Part shown: one piece after another, positions 18,634 through 29,031 of the stretch | How the letters are laid out: each line of letters starts with the position of its first letter | Numbering within the stretch: position 1 is the first letter of the stretch | DNA from: Falsirhodobacter algicola | Lineage (GTDB): Bacteria > Pseudomonadota > Alphaproteobacteria > Rhodobacterales > Rhodobacteraceae | NCBI RefSeq assembly: GCF_018279165.1 | Contig: NZ_CP047289.1 | Span: forward strand, 248,001 to 312,000 | Direction of reading: 5' to 3' | DNA length: 64,000 bases | The notes under the pieces: model-generated | The model's input: the letters and a program-made list of their open reading frames with translations, nothing else | Database searches by the model: none | Told to the model about the DNA's origin: nothing | Program-made: the position numbers and the translations under genes

Positions 18634-19483
18634 CAACATCCCTCAGGGCGGAGGCGATCGCCTCCTGCTGATCAGGGGACGCTTCCTCGAGAATCTTTCT
18701 CAGTCGATACGGGAAGTAATTTTTGTTCCCCTTCGCAATCCTTTCCAAAACATTAACAAGAGTCACCACAGGATGGATCGCCTGCGACGTTCTGACACGG
18801 GGCAGAATGGCCTCGGCAAGATGCGGGGGATTGGTGTTGAAATCCTCGTGGCCGAAAACATCCGGCATTATTTCGTCGAGTGACAAGAAGGACAGGTCGG
18901 GGTGCTGCGCCGCACCGCACAAGACGCCTTCGTCGTTCAGCCGTTGGAAGCCGCGCCGGGACGAAACGCGGCGAAGCTTATGCATGACTTTCACGGCCGC
19001 CGCCGAAGCGCGGGTGACAGGTAGGATGCAGCCCCAAGTCGGATCGAGGTGAAGTCGGGTCAGTTGCCGCGAGAATCTCTGAGGCTCGTCTTTCGGTCCC
19101 AGATCGACCGCCAGAAGGTCCGCATCCACGCCATCCAGACCTTTCAGAAAGGCGCTCGCGGATTGGCCGGGCATCGCGACGTCGGATTCGATCAGGCAGT
19201 AATAGGCCGCATCGGGATAAACCTGCCGGGCCGCGTAATAGCAGATATCCCCGCAGAACCAGCCCCAATGCTCGGGCAGTATGGGCAGGCCGAGCGCGGC
19301 GGGCGTATCCGCCCCAATGCTGACCTTGGGATAGGGCGCGGTATCCGCTGGCCCCGCGCGTTCATCCATCACGGCGACGATACGGCGCGCGCCCGCAGCC
19401 TCCAGCGCGGCGGCGGTGTGGCGCGCCACCACGTCCATCTGCTGACCGCGGATCAGGAAGATCGTATCGTCGAGCGTTCCCAT
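18605..19483 (-). CDS. Putative glycosyltransferase-like protein, 292 aa
   Basis: Not confidently recognised. The N-terminus GTLDDTIFLIRGQQMDVVARH and the central YYCLIESDVAMPG look like a nucleotide-sugar transferase (GT-A) fold, with ESDVA in the position of a DxD motif; HLDPTWGCILPVTRASAAA would follow in the acceptor region. Its overlap with a pyruvyl transferase supports a role in surface glycan synthesis. It starts one base after the stop of the TerB gene. The function stays tentative; an unknown Rhodobacterales family is also possible. Confidence 0.7.
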   Translation of the reverse strand: MGTLDDTIFLIRGQQMDVVARHTAAALEAAGARRIVAVMDERAGPADTAPYPKVSIGADTPAALGLPILPEHWGWFCGDICYYAARQVYPDAAYYCLIESDVAMPGQSASAFLKGLDGVDADLLAVDLGPKDEPQRFSRQLTRLHLDPTWGCILPVTRASAAAVKVMHKLRRVSSRRGFQRLNDEGVLCGAAQHPDLSFLSLDEIMPDVFGHEDFNTNPPHLAEAILPRVRTSQAIHPVVTLVNVLERIAKGNKNYFPYRLRKILEEASPDQQEAIASALRDVDAKRESETD

Positions 19484-19484
19484 C

Positions 19485-19907
19485 CTAGCCCCGCATGTGC
19501 CGCGCGCGGGCGCCGCGCTCGATCGCGGCGGCGTGCAGGCGGTCGATCCGCAGCTCTTCGCGGATCTCCTCCAGCAGGCGCAGTTCGGTCTGATAGAGGT
19601 GGCCATCCGCCGCCGCGACGTCGCAGGCCAGCGCATAGGCCGTTTCGTGCAGACGTTCCTCAAGGGCCGTGCGCACCAGCGCGAACAGCGCATCCAGACC
19701 GTCCTCTTCGTTGAACAGGTCGAACACCGTGCGCGCAACATGGCCAAGGCGGTTGATGTCGTAATCGGCAAAGACCGGCAGATGATTCAGCATCTGCTGG
19801 ATCGCGACCAGTTCCGACGTTTCCACCGCCCCATGCGAGGCGGACACCGCGATCATCAGCGCCACCAGCGCATCCTGCTGCGAGAGGGAGGGGAGGGTGT
19901 CGTCCAT
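19485..19907 (-). CDS. TerB-family protein
   Basis: 140 residues, helical and acidic. The segment ALACDVAAADGHLYQTELRLLEEIREEL is the conserved TerB-like metal-binding region. AAGGA stands 8 bases before ATG 19907. It is the first gene of a tight three-gene run with the glycosyltransferase-like and pyruvyl transferase genes (gaps of 1 base and an overlap of 29). The role is unknown; co-transcription hints at a regulatory or structural link to the glycan enzymes. Confidence 0.8.
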   Translation of the reverse strand: MDDTLPSLSQQDALVALMIAVSASHGAVETSELVAIQQMLNHLPVFADYDINRLGHVARTVFDLFNEEDGLDALFALVRTALEERLHETAYALACDVAAADGHLYQTELRLLEEIREELRIDRLHAAAIERGARARHMRG

Positions 19908-20005
19908 GGTCGCGTCCTTCTTTTGCCCCAGATTATTGACGAGCCAGTGTGGCGGCAATAGACGAAGCGCAGCGGCAAGGTGCCGCAGAAAAGGGAGATG
20001 TGCCC

Positions 20006-21586
20006 ATGACGGCCCTGCAGGACGCCGCGATGAATTCCAAAGCCTGGCCCTTCGAGGAGGCTCGCCGGATTCTGAAACGCGTCGGTGGTAAGGCGCCGGA
20101 GAAGGGCTATGTGCTCTTCGAGACGGGCTACGGCCCCTCGGGGCTGCCCCATATCGGCACCTTCGGCGAGGTGGCGCGCACCACCATGATCCGCCGCGCC
20201 TTCGAGGCGATCTGCGACATCCCGACCCGGCTGATCTGTTTCTCGGACGATCTGGACGGCATGCGCAAGGTGCCCGACAACGTGCCCCAGCAGGACATGC
20301 TGCGCGAGAATCTGCAGCGCCCGCTGACCTCGGTCCCCGATCCCTTCGGCGAATACGACAGCTTCGGCGATCACAACAACGCCATGCTGCGCCGCTTCCT
20401 CGATACGTTCGGCTTCGATTACGAATTCTACTCGGCCACCGATTTCTACCGTTCGGGCCGGTTCGATCAGATCCTGCTGCGCGCCTGCGAGCGGTATGAC
20501 GATCTGATGAAGGTGATGCTGGCCAGCCTGCGCGAAGAGCGCAGCGCGACCTATTCCATCTTCCTGCCGATCAGCCCCACCACGGGCCGCGTCCTTTATG
20601 TCCCGATCCGCGACGTGAACGCCAAGGACGGCACCATCACCTTCGACGACGAGGACGGCACCGAAACCACGCTGCCCGTCACCGGCGGCAACGTGAAGCT
20701 TCAGTGGAAGCCCGATTTCGGCGCGCGCTGGGCCGCGCTCGACGTCGATTTCGAGATGTACGGCAAGGACCATTCCACCAACACGCCGATCTACGACCGC
20801 ATCTGCGAGATCCTCGGCGGGCGCAAGCCGGAGCATTTCACCTATGAGCTGTTCCTCGACGCCAATGGCGAGAAGATCTCCAAATCCAAGGGCAACGGCC
20901 TGACCATCGACGAATGGCTGACCTATGCCTCGACCGAGAGCCTTGCCTATTTCATGTATCTCAAGCCGAAGACGGCGAAGCGGATGCATTTCGACGTGAT
21001 CCCGAAGGCGGTGGACGAATACCACCAGCAGCTGCGCGCCTATGCCACGCAGGACGAAGCCAAGCGCATCGACAACCCGGTCTGGCACATCCACAACGGC
21101 AATCCGCCGGAATCGCGGATGGTGGTGCCCTTTGCCATGCTGCTGAATCTTGCCTCCGTGTCGGCGGCCAAGGACAAGGACGTGCTCTGGGGCTTCATCC
21201 AGAACTACGCGCCCGACGCCTCGCCCGAGGGGAACCCCGATCTGGATGCCGCGGCGGGCTTCGCCGTGCGCTACTTCCACGATTTCGTCGCGCCCACGCG
21301 CCGCTTCCGCCTGCCGACCGATCAGGAACGCGCCGCGATGGAGGATCTGCTTACTCGTCTGCGCGGCTGGGAGGGCGGGCTCGACGCCGAGGCGCTTCAG
21401 ACGATGGTCTTCGCCGTCGGCAAGGATCACGGGTTCGAGCCGCTGCGCGACTGGTTCAAGGCGCTCTACGAGGTGCTGCTCGGCGCGTCCGAAGGGCCGC
21501 GCTTCGGCGGGTTCATCGCGCTTTACGGCGTCGCGGAGACGATCGCCCTGATGGAGCAGGCCTTGCGCGGTGAACTCGCGGCCTGA
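20006..21586 (+). CDS. lysS: Lysyl-tRNA synthetase, class I
   Basis: 526 residues of an archaeal-type class I LysRS (LysK), the form used by many alphaproteobacteria. The HIGH motif is in [12 protein letters not shown] and the KMSKS motif in [10 protein letters not shown]. It charges tRNA-Lys with lysine. AAGGGAG is well placed for ATG 20006; the frame could extend to a GTG at 19949 without support. It is divergent from the TerB gene. Confidence 0.96.
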   Translation: MTALQDAAMNSKAWPFEEARRILKRVGGKAPEKGYVLFETGYGPSGLPHIGTFGEVARTTMIRRAFEAICDIPTRLICFSDDLDGMRKVPDNVPQQDMLRENLQRPLTSVPDPFGEYDSFGDHNNAMLRRFLDTFGFDYEFYSATDFYRSGRFDQILLRACERYDDLMKVMLASLREERSATYSIFLPISPTTGRVLYVPIRDVNAKDGTITFDDEDGTETTLPVTGGNVKLQWKPDFGARWAALDVDFEMYGKDHSTNTPIYDRICEILGGRKPEHFTYELFLDANGEKISKSKGNGLTIDEWLTYASTESLAYFMYLKPKTAKRMHFDVIPKAVDEYHQQLRAYATQDEAKRIDNPVWHIHNGNPPESRMVVPFAMLLNLASVSAAKDKDVLWGFIQNYAPDASPEGNPDLDAAAGFAVRYFHDFVAPTRRFRLPTDQERAAMEDLLTRLRGWEGGLDAEALQTMVFAVGKDHGFEPLRDWFKALYEVLLGASEGPRFGGFIALYGVAETIALMEQALRGELAA

Positions 21587-21600
21587 TGCCGCGTTGCCCT

Positions 21601-21618
21601 CCGCACGGTGGCGTGCGG
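21601..21618 (+). terminator. Stem-loop after lysS
   Basis: A perfect 7-bp GC-rich stem (CCGCACG/CGTGCGG) with a GTGG loop lies 14 bases after the lysS stop. It has no T-run directly after it, so termination efficiency is uncertain. Confidence 0.45.
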
Positions 21619-21623
21619 GGGCC

Positions 21624-21638
21624 TTAACGTTTCGTTGG
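21624..21638 (+). promoter_or_regulatory. Weak CtrA-like box upstream of beta-helix gene
   Basis: TTAA-N7-TTGG, two mismatches in the second half from the alphaproteobacterial CtrA consensus TTAA-N7-TTAA, located about 40 bases before the start codon at 21677. Suggestive only. Confidence 0.25.
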
Positions 21639-21676
21639 TAATCCTGCCCGCAACCCCAAGCGAGGTGAGGATTGCG

Positions 21677-23965
21677 ATGAACAAGGCGATTACCGAAGGT
21701 CTGGTCCTGATGCCCCCGGCCTTTTCGGCCGGGCTGGACCTATGGTCGCGCGAGGATGGCGAGCCGGGGCAGGGCAGCTATGCCGGCCAGTCCAACGCCG
21801 CCACCGTCGCGGCGGATCAGGATTTCGCCGGCTGTCTGGAACTCCTGAAGCTCGATTCCGTGCAGAAGCTGCGCTGCTTCCAGCAGATCCCGTTCCAGCC
21901 GGGCCTGTATCTTCAGGTCCGCGCCAAGGTGAAATGCGTCTCGGGGGCGTTCCCGACGGTGCGCATCGCCGCCTATGCCGGCAACAGCAAGGGCAAGGCG
22001 GTGAAGGTGCCGCTGACCGGGCCGGAAGTGACCCTGTCGCGCTATGGCGAGGTGGTGGAGGTGTCGGCCATCATCGGATCGGGCAACCGCTCGGGCGTGG
22101 ACATGGCGTGGGGGACGGAGCCGGTCTATGCCCATCTGGGTCTAGATCTGACCGGCGCGTCGGGCGGCGTGGTGCGCATCGACGACATCACCGTGGAGGA
22201 TGTGACCGCCGTCTTCCTGCGCGACATGCTCGATTTGGTGGATGTGCGCGATTACGGCGCGCTGGGCGATGGGACGACCGATGACGCGGCGGCCTTCGCG
22301 GCGGCGGATGCGGCGGCGGCGGGCGCGCGGCGGATCTTCGTATCGGCCGGCACCTACAAGCTGGCTTCGCATGTCACGCTGAACAGCCCCGTCTTCTTCG
22401 AGGGGCAGGTGAAGATGGGCGCGTCGCTGCGCCTTGCGTGCACGCGCAACTTCGATCTCGACACCTACACCGCCGCCTTCGGCGATCCGCTGGAGGGGCT
22501 GCGCCGCGCGTTGCAGGCCATCTTCTCCTATACCGGGCATGTCACGCTCGATCTGTCGGGGCGCCGCGTCGATGTGACCGAGCCGCTGGATGTCGCGGCG
22601 CTGGCCGGGACCAACCGCTTCGAGCAGCGCCGCGTTCTGGCCAATGGCCAGCTCAGCGCCAAGGACGGCACCGCGTGGGAGGCCAAGAAGGTCACCTCCT
22701 CGGCGACCTATTCCACCAGCGATCCCTACCGGCTGACCAACGTCGCCAACGTGGCCGAAATCCCGGTCGGCGCGCGCGTCACCGGCAACAACGTCCCGCG
22801 CGAAATCTATGTGCGCGCCGTCAATGTCGGCGCGGGCACGGTGGAGTTGAACCTGCCGCCCGGATCGGTCGGCGGCACCCGCACCTTCACCTTCGAGCGG
22901 TTCCGCTACATGCTCGACTTCTCGGGGTTCGAGAAGATGTCGAAATTCGAGATCACGGATATGGAGCTGCAATGCGACGGCATCGCCAGCGCCATCCTGC
23001 TGCCGCCCGCAGGCACCGTGTTCCGCATCGCCGATTGCGTGATCAACAAGCCCAAGGACCGGGGCATCACCTCCATCGGGACGGGATGTCAGGGGCTGAT
23101 GGTGGATCAGTGCCAGTTCCTGTCGAACGAGCAGAGCGACAAGGTGCAGGACCGCACCACCATCGCCCTCAACGTCAATTCCAACGACACCAAGCTGCGC
23201 AACAACCGCGTCGTGAAATTCGCCCATTTCGCGGTGATGAAGGGCACGGGGCACATGTTCATCGGCAACCACTTCTTCCACGGCGACGACGAGCCGTCGG
23301 GCGTGCGCCGCGCCGGGGTCGTGCTGACCGAGAAGAACGTGAAGGTGCTGTTCACCGGCAACTACATCGACAACAACTTCATCGAATGGACGAACGAGCA
23401 TGATCCCGAACCCGATTACGAGGATGAATTCTCGTTCGGGGGGCTGACGGTCACGGGCAACATCTTCACCGCCAACGGGGTGGGGGCCTCGTTCCGCTGG
23501 CTGGTGGTGACGCCGCGCGGCACCGGGCAGTTCATCAGCGGGCTGAGCGTGACGGGCAACGCCTTCCGCACCATCAACGCCACCGTGGACCGGGTGGAAG
23601 CGGTGGACGAAAGCTTTGCCAAGCTGGATTACGGGCGTTTCCGCAACGTCGTCTTCGAGGCGAACACCTTCAACGGCATCACGCAGGCCACCGCGAACCC
23701 CGTGACCGTGACGCATGAACAGAACACCGCCGCCAGCACATGGCAGGTCGATGCCTCGGGCTATCTGCCCTTTGCATCTTGGGCGCGCAACGTGCCGGCG
23801 GTGGTGGCGCAGGGTGCCGTCACGACGGCCGAAGGCGCGACGCAGGCGCCCTGCTGCTGGGCGGAGGCGACGAAGGGGACCAAGAGCAACCTCGTCAACC
23901 TGCGCTGGCAGCAGACGGTGAAGGGCACCGCGCTGGTCACGATCCGCTGCGACAACCCGATCTGA
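21677..23965 (+). CDS. Right-handed beta-helix protein, glycoside hydrolase 28-related
   Basis: 762 residues. The first ~190 form a beta-rich, jelly-roll-like module. VDVRDYGALGDGTTDDAAAFAAA (about 195-217) is the entry motif of pectate-lyase-like tailspike and GH28-related beta-helices, and repeated helix rungs such as FIGNHFF, FTGNYIDNN and VTGNIFTAN follow to about 680. No signal peptide is visible, unlike secreted lyases but like phage spike proteins. GAGGTGAGG supports ATG 21677. The last 29 bases overlap the convergent guaD. It could be a surface glycan-binding spike or a polysaccharide depolymerase; see findings for a gene-transfer-agent idea. Confidence 0.85.
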   Translation: MNKAITEGLVLMPPAFSAGLDLWSREDGEPGQGSYAGQSNAATVAADQDFAGCLELLKLDSVQKLRCFQQIPFQPGLYLQVRAKVKCVSGAFPTVRIAAYAGNSKGKAVKVPLTGPEVTLSRYGEVVEVSAIIGSGNRSGVDMAWGTEPVYAHLGLDLTGASGGVVRIDDITVEDVTAVFLRDMLDLVDVRDYGALGDGTTDDAAAFAAADAAAAGARRIFVSAGTYKLASHVTLNSPVFFEGQVKMGASLRLACTRNFDLDTYTAAFGDPLEGLRRALQAIFSYTGHVTLDLSGRRVDVTEPLDVAALAGTNRFEQRRVLANGQLSAKDGTAWEAKKVTSSATYSTSDPYRLTNVANVAEIPVGARVTGNNVPREIYVRAVNVGAGTVELNLPPGSVGGTRTFTFERFRYMLDFSGFEKMSKFEITDMELQCDGIASAILLPPAGTVFRIADCVINKPKDRGITSIGTGCQGLMVDQCQFLSNEQSDKVQDRTTIALNVNSNDTKLRNNRVVKFAHFAVMKGTGHMFIGNHFFHGDDEPSGVRRAGVVLTEKNVKVLFTGNYIDNNFIEWTNEHDPEPDYEDEFSFGGLTVTGNIFTANGVGASFRWLVVTPRGTGQFISGLSVTGNAFRTINATVDRVEAVDESFAKLDYGRFRNVVFEANTFNGITQATANPVTVTHEQNTAASTWQVDASGYLPFASWARNVPAVVAQGAVTTAEGATQAPCCWAEATKGTKSNLVNLRWQQTVKGTALVTIRCDNPI

Positions 23966-25217
23966 GGGTTCCGTTCGTCCAGACGGCGCGGATGGCACGG
24001 TCGTCGCCCATCATGATGGTGGGGAAGACGGCCTGCCAGATGTCCTCGGCGCGGCGGGTGGCCTGTTCGATCGCGGGGGTGGAGGCGAGGTCGATCACCA
24101 CGAGATCGGCCTCCATCTCCGGGGCGATGTTGCCGACCCGGTCCTCGGCCCGCAGCGCGCGGGCCGATCCGGCCGTCGCCAGCCACCACAGCTGCGACGG
24201 ATGCAGCGGATCGCGGCGCAGCTGCCCGATCTCGTAGGCCGCCGCCATCGTGCGCAGCATGGAGAAGCTGGACCCGCCGCCCGTATCGGTGGCCAGCCCC
24301 ACCCGCATCTGCCGTGCCAGCCCCATATCGAAGAGGCCCGAACCGATGAACGTGTTGGAGGTCGGGCAATGCACCACCGAGGCCCCCGCTTCGATGAGCC
24401 GCGCGCGTTCGCGGTCCGTCAGGTGGATGGCATGGCCGAAGACCGCCCCCTCGCGCAGCAGGCCCTGCGCCTCGTAGGTGTCGAGATAGTCGCGCGACTG
24501 GGGGAACAGCTCGCGCACCCATTCGATCTCGTCGGTCTGTTCGGACAGATGCGTCTGCATCAGGCAGTCCGGCCGTTCCCGCCACAGCGCACCGAGGGCG
24601 GCCAGCTGCTCCGGCGTCGAGGTCGGGGAGAAGCGCGGCGTGATGACATAGGACAGCCGGTCCACGCCATGCCAATCGTCCAGAAGGCGCAGCGAATCGT
24701 CATAGGCCGATTGCGCGGTGTCGCGCAGCCCTTCGGGGGCGTTGCGGTCCATGCAGGTCTTGCCGGCATAGAGGCGCAGGCCCCGATCCTGCCCGGCGCG
24801 GAAGATCGCCTCCACGCTTTCGGGGTGGATCGTGGCATAGGTGCAGACCGTGGTCGTGCCATTGGCCAGCGCCAGATCGAGGTAACGACCCGCGATCTCG
24901 TCGGCATAGGCGGGATCGGAGAAGCGCATTTCTTCGGGGAAGGTGTAGCTTTCCAGCCAGTCGATCAGACGCTTGCCCCAGCTGGCGATGATCGCCGTCT
25001 GCGGATAATGCACATGCGCGTCCACGAACCCGGCCGAGATCAGGCACCGACCGTGATCGGTCACGCGGGCCTCCGGCCATTCGGCGCGCAGCCGGTCCGC
25101 GGGGCCGACGGCCTTGATGCGGCCCCCGTCGATGGCCACGGCTTCGTCGATATGCGCGCGGCCCCCCGCAAAGGGATCGCCGTCGAATCGCAGCACTTGG
25201 CCCAGAAGAATATCCAT
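23937..25217 (-). CDS. guaD: Guanine deaminase
   Basis: 426-residue amidohydrolase. VDAHVHYPQTAIIASWG carries the HxH zinc ligands and the guanine-deaminase YPQ signature; QTHLSEQTDEIEW, FGHAIHL and LATDTGGG supply the later ligands. It converts guanine to xanthine. GAGAG precedes ATG 25217. The 3' end overlaps the convergent beta-helix gene by 29 bases. It is divergent from mgtE with a 95-base gap that must hold both promoters. Confidence 0.95.
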   Translation of the reverse strand: MDILLGQVLRFDGDPFAGGRAHIDEAVAIDGGRIKAVGPADRLRAEWPEARVTDHGRCLISAGFVDAHVHYPQTAIIASWGKRLIDWLESYTFPEEMRFSDPAYADEIAGRYLDLALANGTTTVCTYATIHPESVEAIFRAGQDRGLRLYAGKTCMDRNAPEGLRDTAQSAYDDSLRLLDDWHGVDRLSYVITPRFSPTSTPEQLAALGALWRERPDCLMQTHLSEQTDEIEWVRELFPQSRDYLDTYEAQGLLREGAVFGHAIHLTDRERARLIEAGASVVHCPTSNTFIGSGLFDMGLARQMRVGLATDTGGGSSFSMLRTMAAAYEIGQLRRDPLHPSQLWWLATAGSARALRAEDRVGNIAPEMEADLVVIDLASTPAIEQATRRAEDIWQAVFPTIMMGDDRAIRAVWTNGTLRSGCRSGS

Positions 25218-25312
25218 TACGTCTCTCGCTTTACCGTGATGTCACACTAAACCCTCTTTCTCGCCGGGGAAACGCAGAGTATCGCCGCAAAGACCAGAAC
25301 ACGCGAGGCAGC

Positions 25313-26680
25313 ATGGCAGAATCCGAAGAGCGCGAGGATGAGGGCCTCAACGAACGCCTCGTTCAGGACATTCTGGACGCGGTGGATCAGGCGGAGGGGT
25401 CGCGCCTCACGCAGCTTCTGGAGCCGCTGCACCCCGCCGACATCGCCGACCTTCTGGAGCAGATCAGCCCCGAGGAACGCCACGCGCTTCTGACGCTGTG
25501 GCAGGGCCTCGATGGCGAGGTGCTGTCCGAGATCCGCGAAGGCATCCGCGAAGAGGTCATCGACACGATGGCCCCCGAGGTTCTGGCCGATGCGGTGCGC
25601 GAACTGGACACCGACGATGTGGTGGACATCGTTCAGGATCTGGAACTGCCGCAGCAGGAGATCATCCTCGGCGCGCTGAACCGGGCCGACCGGGCGGCGG
25701 TGGAAAAGGCGCTGACCTATCCCGAATATTCGGCGGGCCGTCTGATGCAGCGCGAGGCGGTGGTCGCCCCCGAACACTGGACCGTGGGCGAGGCGATCGA
25801 CTTCCTGCGCGAGGCCGAATACCTGCCCGATCAGTTCTATCATGTCATACTGGTCGATCCGCGGATGAAGCCGCTGTCCTACGTCACGCTGGGGCGGGTT
25901 CTGTCGTCGCGGCGCGACGGGCAATTGCGCGATCTGGCCGAGGACAGCTTCCGCACCTTCCATCCCGCAGATCCCGAATCCGATGTCGCCTATCAGTTCA
26001 ACCAGTATCACCTGATCTCCGCCCCCGTGGTGGATGACGACGGGCGGCTGGTGGGCGTCATCACCATCGACGACGCCATGAACGTGCTCGACGAAGAGCA
26101 CGAGGAGGACATCCTGCGCCTTGCCGGTGTCGGTGATGACAGCTCCATTTCCGATGGCGTGGTGGAAACGCTGCGCCAGCGCACGCCGTGGCTGCTGGTG
26201 AACCTTGGAACGGCGAACATCTCGGCATGGGTCATCTCGCAGTTCGAGGGGACGATCGCCATCATCGTGGCGCTGGCGGCGCTGATGCCGATCATCGCCT
26301 CCATGGGGGGCAATGCGGGCACGCAATCGCTGACGGTGGCGGTGCGGGCACTGGCGACGCGCGATCTGACCAGTTCCAACGCGGCGCGGGTCGTGCGGCG
26401 CGAGGTGGCGGTGGGGCTGGTGAACGGGCTCTTCTTTGCGGTGGTGATGGGGGCGCTGGGGGTGACGCTCTATGGCGGCACCGTGATGCTGGGCGTGGTG
26501 ATCGCCCTTGCGATGATCATCAACCTTGCCGTGGCGGCGCTGGCGGGGGTGATCGTGCCGCTGACGCTGCAAAAGCTGCGGCTGGACCCGGCGCTGGCCT
26601 CGGGGACGTTCGTGATGACGCTGACGGATGTGGTCGGCTTCTTCTCCTTCCTCGGGCTTGCGACGGTGATGCTGCTGTGA
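25313..26680 (+). CDS. mgtE: Magnesium transporter MgtE
   Basis: 455 residues: an N-domain of acidic helical repeats (about 15-140), a tandem CBS pair (about 150-270), and five membrane helices. MGGNAGTQSLTVAVRAL is the signature Mg2+ pore helix, and the C-terminus LTDVVGFFSFLGLATV is typical. It forms a dimeric gated Mg2+ channel. CGAGG precedes ATG 25313. The TGA overlaps the GTG start of the next gene. Confidence 0.97.
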   Translation: MAESEEREDEGLNERLVQDILDAVDQAEGSRLTQLLEPLHPADIADLLEQISPEERHALLTLWQGLDGEVLSEIREGIREEVIDTMAPEVLADAVRELDTDDVVDIVQDLELPQQEIILGALNRADRAAVEKALTYPEYSAGRLMQREAVVAPEHWTVGEAIDFLREAEYLPDQFYHVILVDPRMKPLSYVTLGRVLSSRRDGQLRDLAEDSFRTFHPADPESDVAYQFNQYHLISAPVVDDDGRLVGVITIDDAMNVLDEEHEEDILRLAGVGDDSSISDGVVETLRQRTPWLLVNLGTANISAWVISQFEGTIAIIVALAALMPIIASMGGNAGTQSLTVAVRALATRDLTSSNAARVVRREVAVGLVNGLFFAVVMGALGVTLYGGTVMLGVVIALAMIINLAVAALAGVIVPLTLQKLRLDPALASGTFVMTLTDVVGFFSFLGLATVMLL

Positions 26681-27210
26681 AGGCCGAGCTTCGCCATCAG
26701 GCGCTGGCGGCGCGGGGCATCGCCCATGGCGCGGGGCAGGGCGCGGCGGCGGCGCATCTGGCCGACTGGCTCGCCCCCCATGCGGGGCGCGTGCTGGCCG
26801 GATACCTGCCGCTGCGCACCGAGATCGACCCCCGCGCCGCGATGGCCGCCCATGACGGCCCCGTCTGCGTGCCGGTGATCGAGGCCGCCGGTCTGCCCCT
26901 GCGGTTTCGCCGCTGGACGCAGGACACCCCGCTGGAGCACGGCCCCTTTGGTGTGATGATCCCCGCCACCGGCGACTGGCTGGAGCCGGAGGTGGTGATC
27001 GTGCCGCTCGTCGCCTTCGACGCCAGCGGCTATCGCCTCGGCTATGGCGGCGGCTTCTACGACCGGACGCTGGAACGGCTGCGCCAGCGCGGCCCGGTGG
27101 TGGCGGTGGGCTTTGCCTTTGCCGCGCAGCAATGGCCCGCCGTGCCGGTGGAGGTGACGGATCAGCCCCTCGATGCGGTCATCACAGAACTCGGTCTGAC
27201 GACGTTCTGA
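26677..27210 (+). CDS. 5-formyltetrahydrofolate cyclo-ligase
   Basis: 177 residues. YLPLRTEIDP and the C-terminal GYRLGYGGGFYDRTL (nucleotide and folate-binding signature) identify the 5-FTHF cyclo-ligase family, which recycles 5-formyl-THF to 5,10-methenyl-THF with ATP. The start is GTG 26677 inside the mgtE stop (GTGA), so translation is coupled to mgtE although the functions are unrelated. This frame reads on from mgtE's shadow frame, so the upstream part of the open frame is not coding. Confidence 0.92.
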   Translation: MKAELRHQALAARGIAHGAGQGAAAAHLADWLAPHAGRVLAGYLPLRTEIDPRAAMAAHDGPVCVPVIEAAGLPLRFRRWTQDTPLEHGPFGVMIPATGDWLEPEVVIVPLVAFDASGYRLGYGGGFYDRTLERLRQRGPVVAVGFAFAAQQWPAVPVEVTDQPLDAVITELGLTTF

Positions 27211-27265
27211 CCCGCGCCCATTTGTCCCATGGCGCCGGGGGTCGGCGGTTTGGCAATTGGTGCGT

Positions 27266-27279
27266 CATCCTATAGGATG
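27266..27279. promoter_or_regulatory. Perfect palindrome, candidate GntR operator
   Basis: CATCCTATAGGATG is a perfect 14-bp palindrome 24 bases before the start of the GntR-family gene. A self-complementary site at this position fits autoregulation by a dimeric FadR-type protein. Confidence 0.5.
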
Positions 27280-27303
27280 GGCGGACATACGAAGGACCGA
27301 ACC

Positions 27304-28017
27304 ATGACCACCACTCCACTTCGCCCGCGGGCCGGCAACCTCGTGGCCCGTGTCGGGGAGATGCTGCGCGCCGACATCGTCGAGGGCCGCCTGAAGCCCG
27401 GAGATCGCCTGCCGTCCGAGGCGAAGCTGACCGAGATGCATGGCGTCAGCCGCACCGTCGTGCGCGAAGCCGTGGCCGCCCTGCGCGCCGACCGGCTGGT
27501 GGAGGCGCGTCAGGGGGCCGGCGTCTTCGTGCTGGAACCGCCGGTGCCGGAACCCGCGCCGTTCCAGAACATCGACTATGTGCGCCTGTCTTCGATGATC
27601 GAGATGCTGGAACTGCGCACCGCCGTCGAGGTGGAGGCCGCGGGCCTTGCCGCGCTGCGCCGCTCGGCCCAGCAGGAGGAGCGGATCGTGGAAGCCTTCC
27701 GCGCCGTGGCCGAGGCGATCGAGGCCGATGCCCCGACCTCGGCCGTCGATTACGATCTGCACCTTGCCATCGCCGAGGCGACGAACAACCCCCGCTTCAC
27801 CGAGTTTCTGGCCCTTCTGGGCGCGCAGGTGATTCCGCGTCGCGCCGTACGGGCCAATGACGAACCCGCCCCCCGCGCCTATCTGGAGCAGCTTCAGGCC
27901 GAGCATGACCGCATCGTGACCGCGATCCTCGCCGGCGACGAGGCCGGTGCGCGGGCGGGGATGCGGGTGCATCTGCGCGGCGCGCAGGACCGCTACCGGG
28001 CGCTGCTGCGCGGCTAG
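27304..28017 (+). CDS. GntR-family regulator, FadR subfamily
   Basis: 237 residues. The N-terminal winged helix reads GDRLPSEAKLTEMHGVSRTVVREAVAALRADRLVEARQGAGVFV. The C-terminal all-helical FCD effector domain has the DLHLAIAEATNNPRFTEFL metal/ligand segment. It is placed upstream of kdgD and a lactonase-like gene, so a sugar acid of the hexarate pathway is the likely ligand. A palindrome stands upstream of this gene and a second short inverted repeat upstream of kdgD. Confidence 0.92.
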   Translation: MTTTPLRPRAGNLVARVGEMLRADIVEGRLKPGDRLPSEAKLTEMHGVSRTVVREAVAALRADRLVEARQGAGVFVLEPPVPEPAPFQNIDYVRLSSMIEMLELRTAVEVEAAGLAALRRSAQQEERIVEAFRAVAEAIEADAPTSAVDYDLHLAIAEATNNPRFTEFLALLGAQVIPRRAVRANDEPAPRAYLEQLQAEHDRIVTAILAGDEAGARAGMRVHLRGAQDRYRALLRG

Positions 28018-28037
28018 TTGTCACGCATTCTTGTTCA

Positions 28038-28053
28038 CAGGTATGATGACCTG
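28038..28053. promoter_or_regulatory. Inverted repeat upstream of kdgD, candidate operator
   Basis: CAGGTATGATGACCTG has 5-bp inverted arms around 6 bases. It is followed at once by ATAGG, so CCTGATAGG here resembles CCTATAGG in the palindrome at 27266. It lies 35 bases before kdgD and may be a second site for the GntR regulator. Confidence 0.35.
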
Positions 28054-28057
28054 ATAG

Positions 28058-29008
<951 letters not shown>

Positions 29009-29031
29009 CGCCGAACCCTCAGGAGGTCCGC

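Noticed and set aside
22142-23998. 618-residue minus-strand frame opposite the beta-helix gene
   Set aside because: Arg/Gly/His-rich shadow with no motif; the plus-strand frame has clear beta-helix features.
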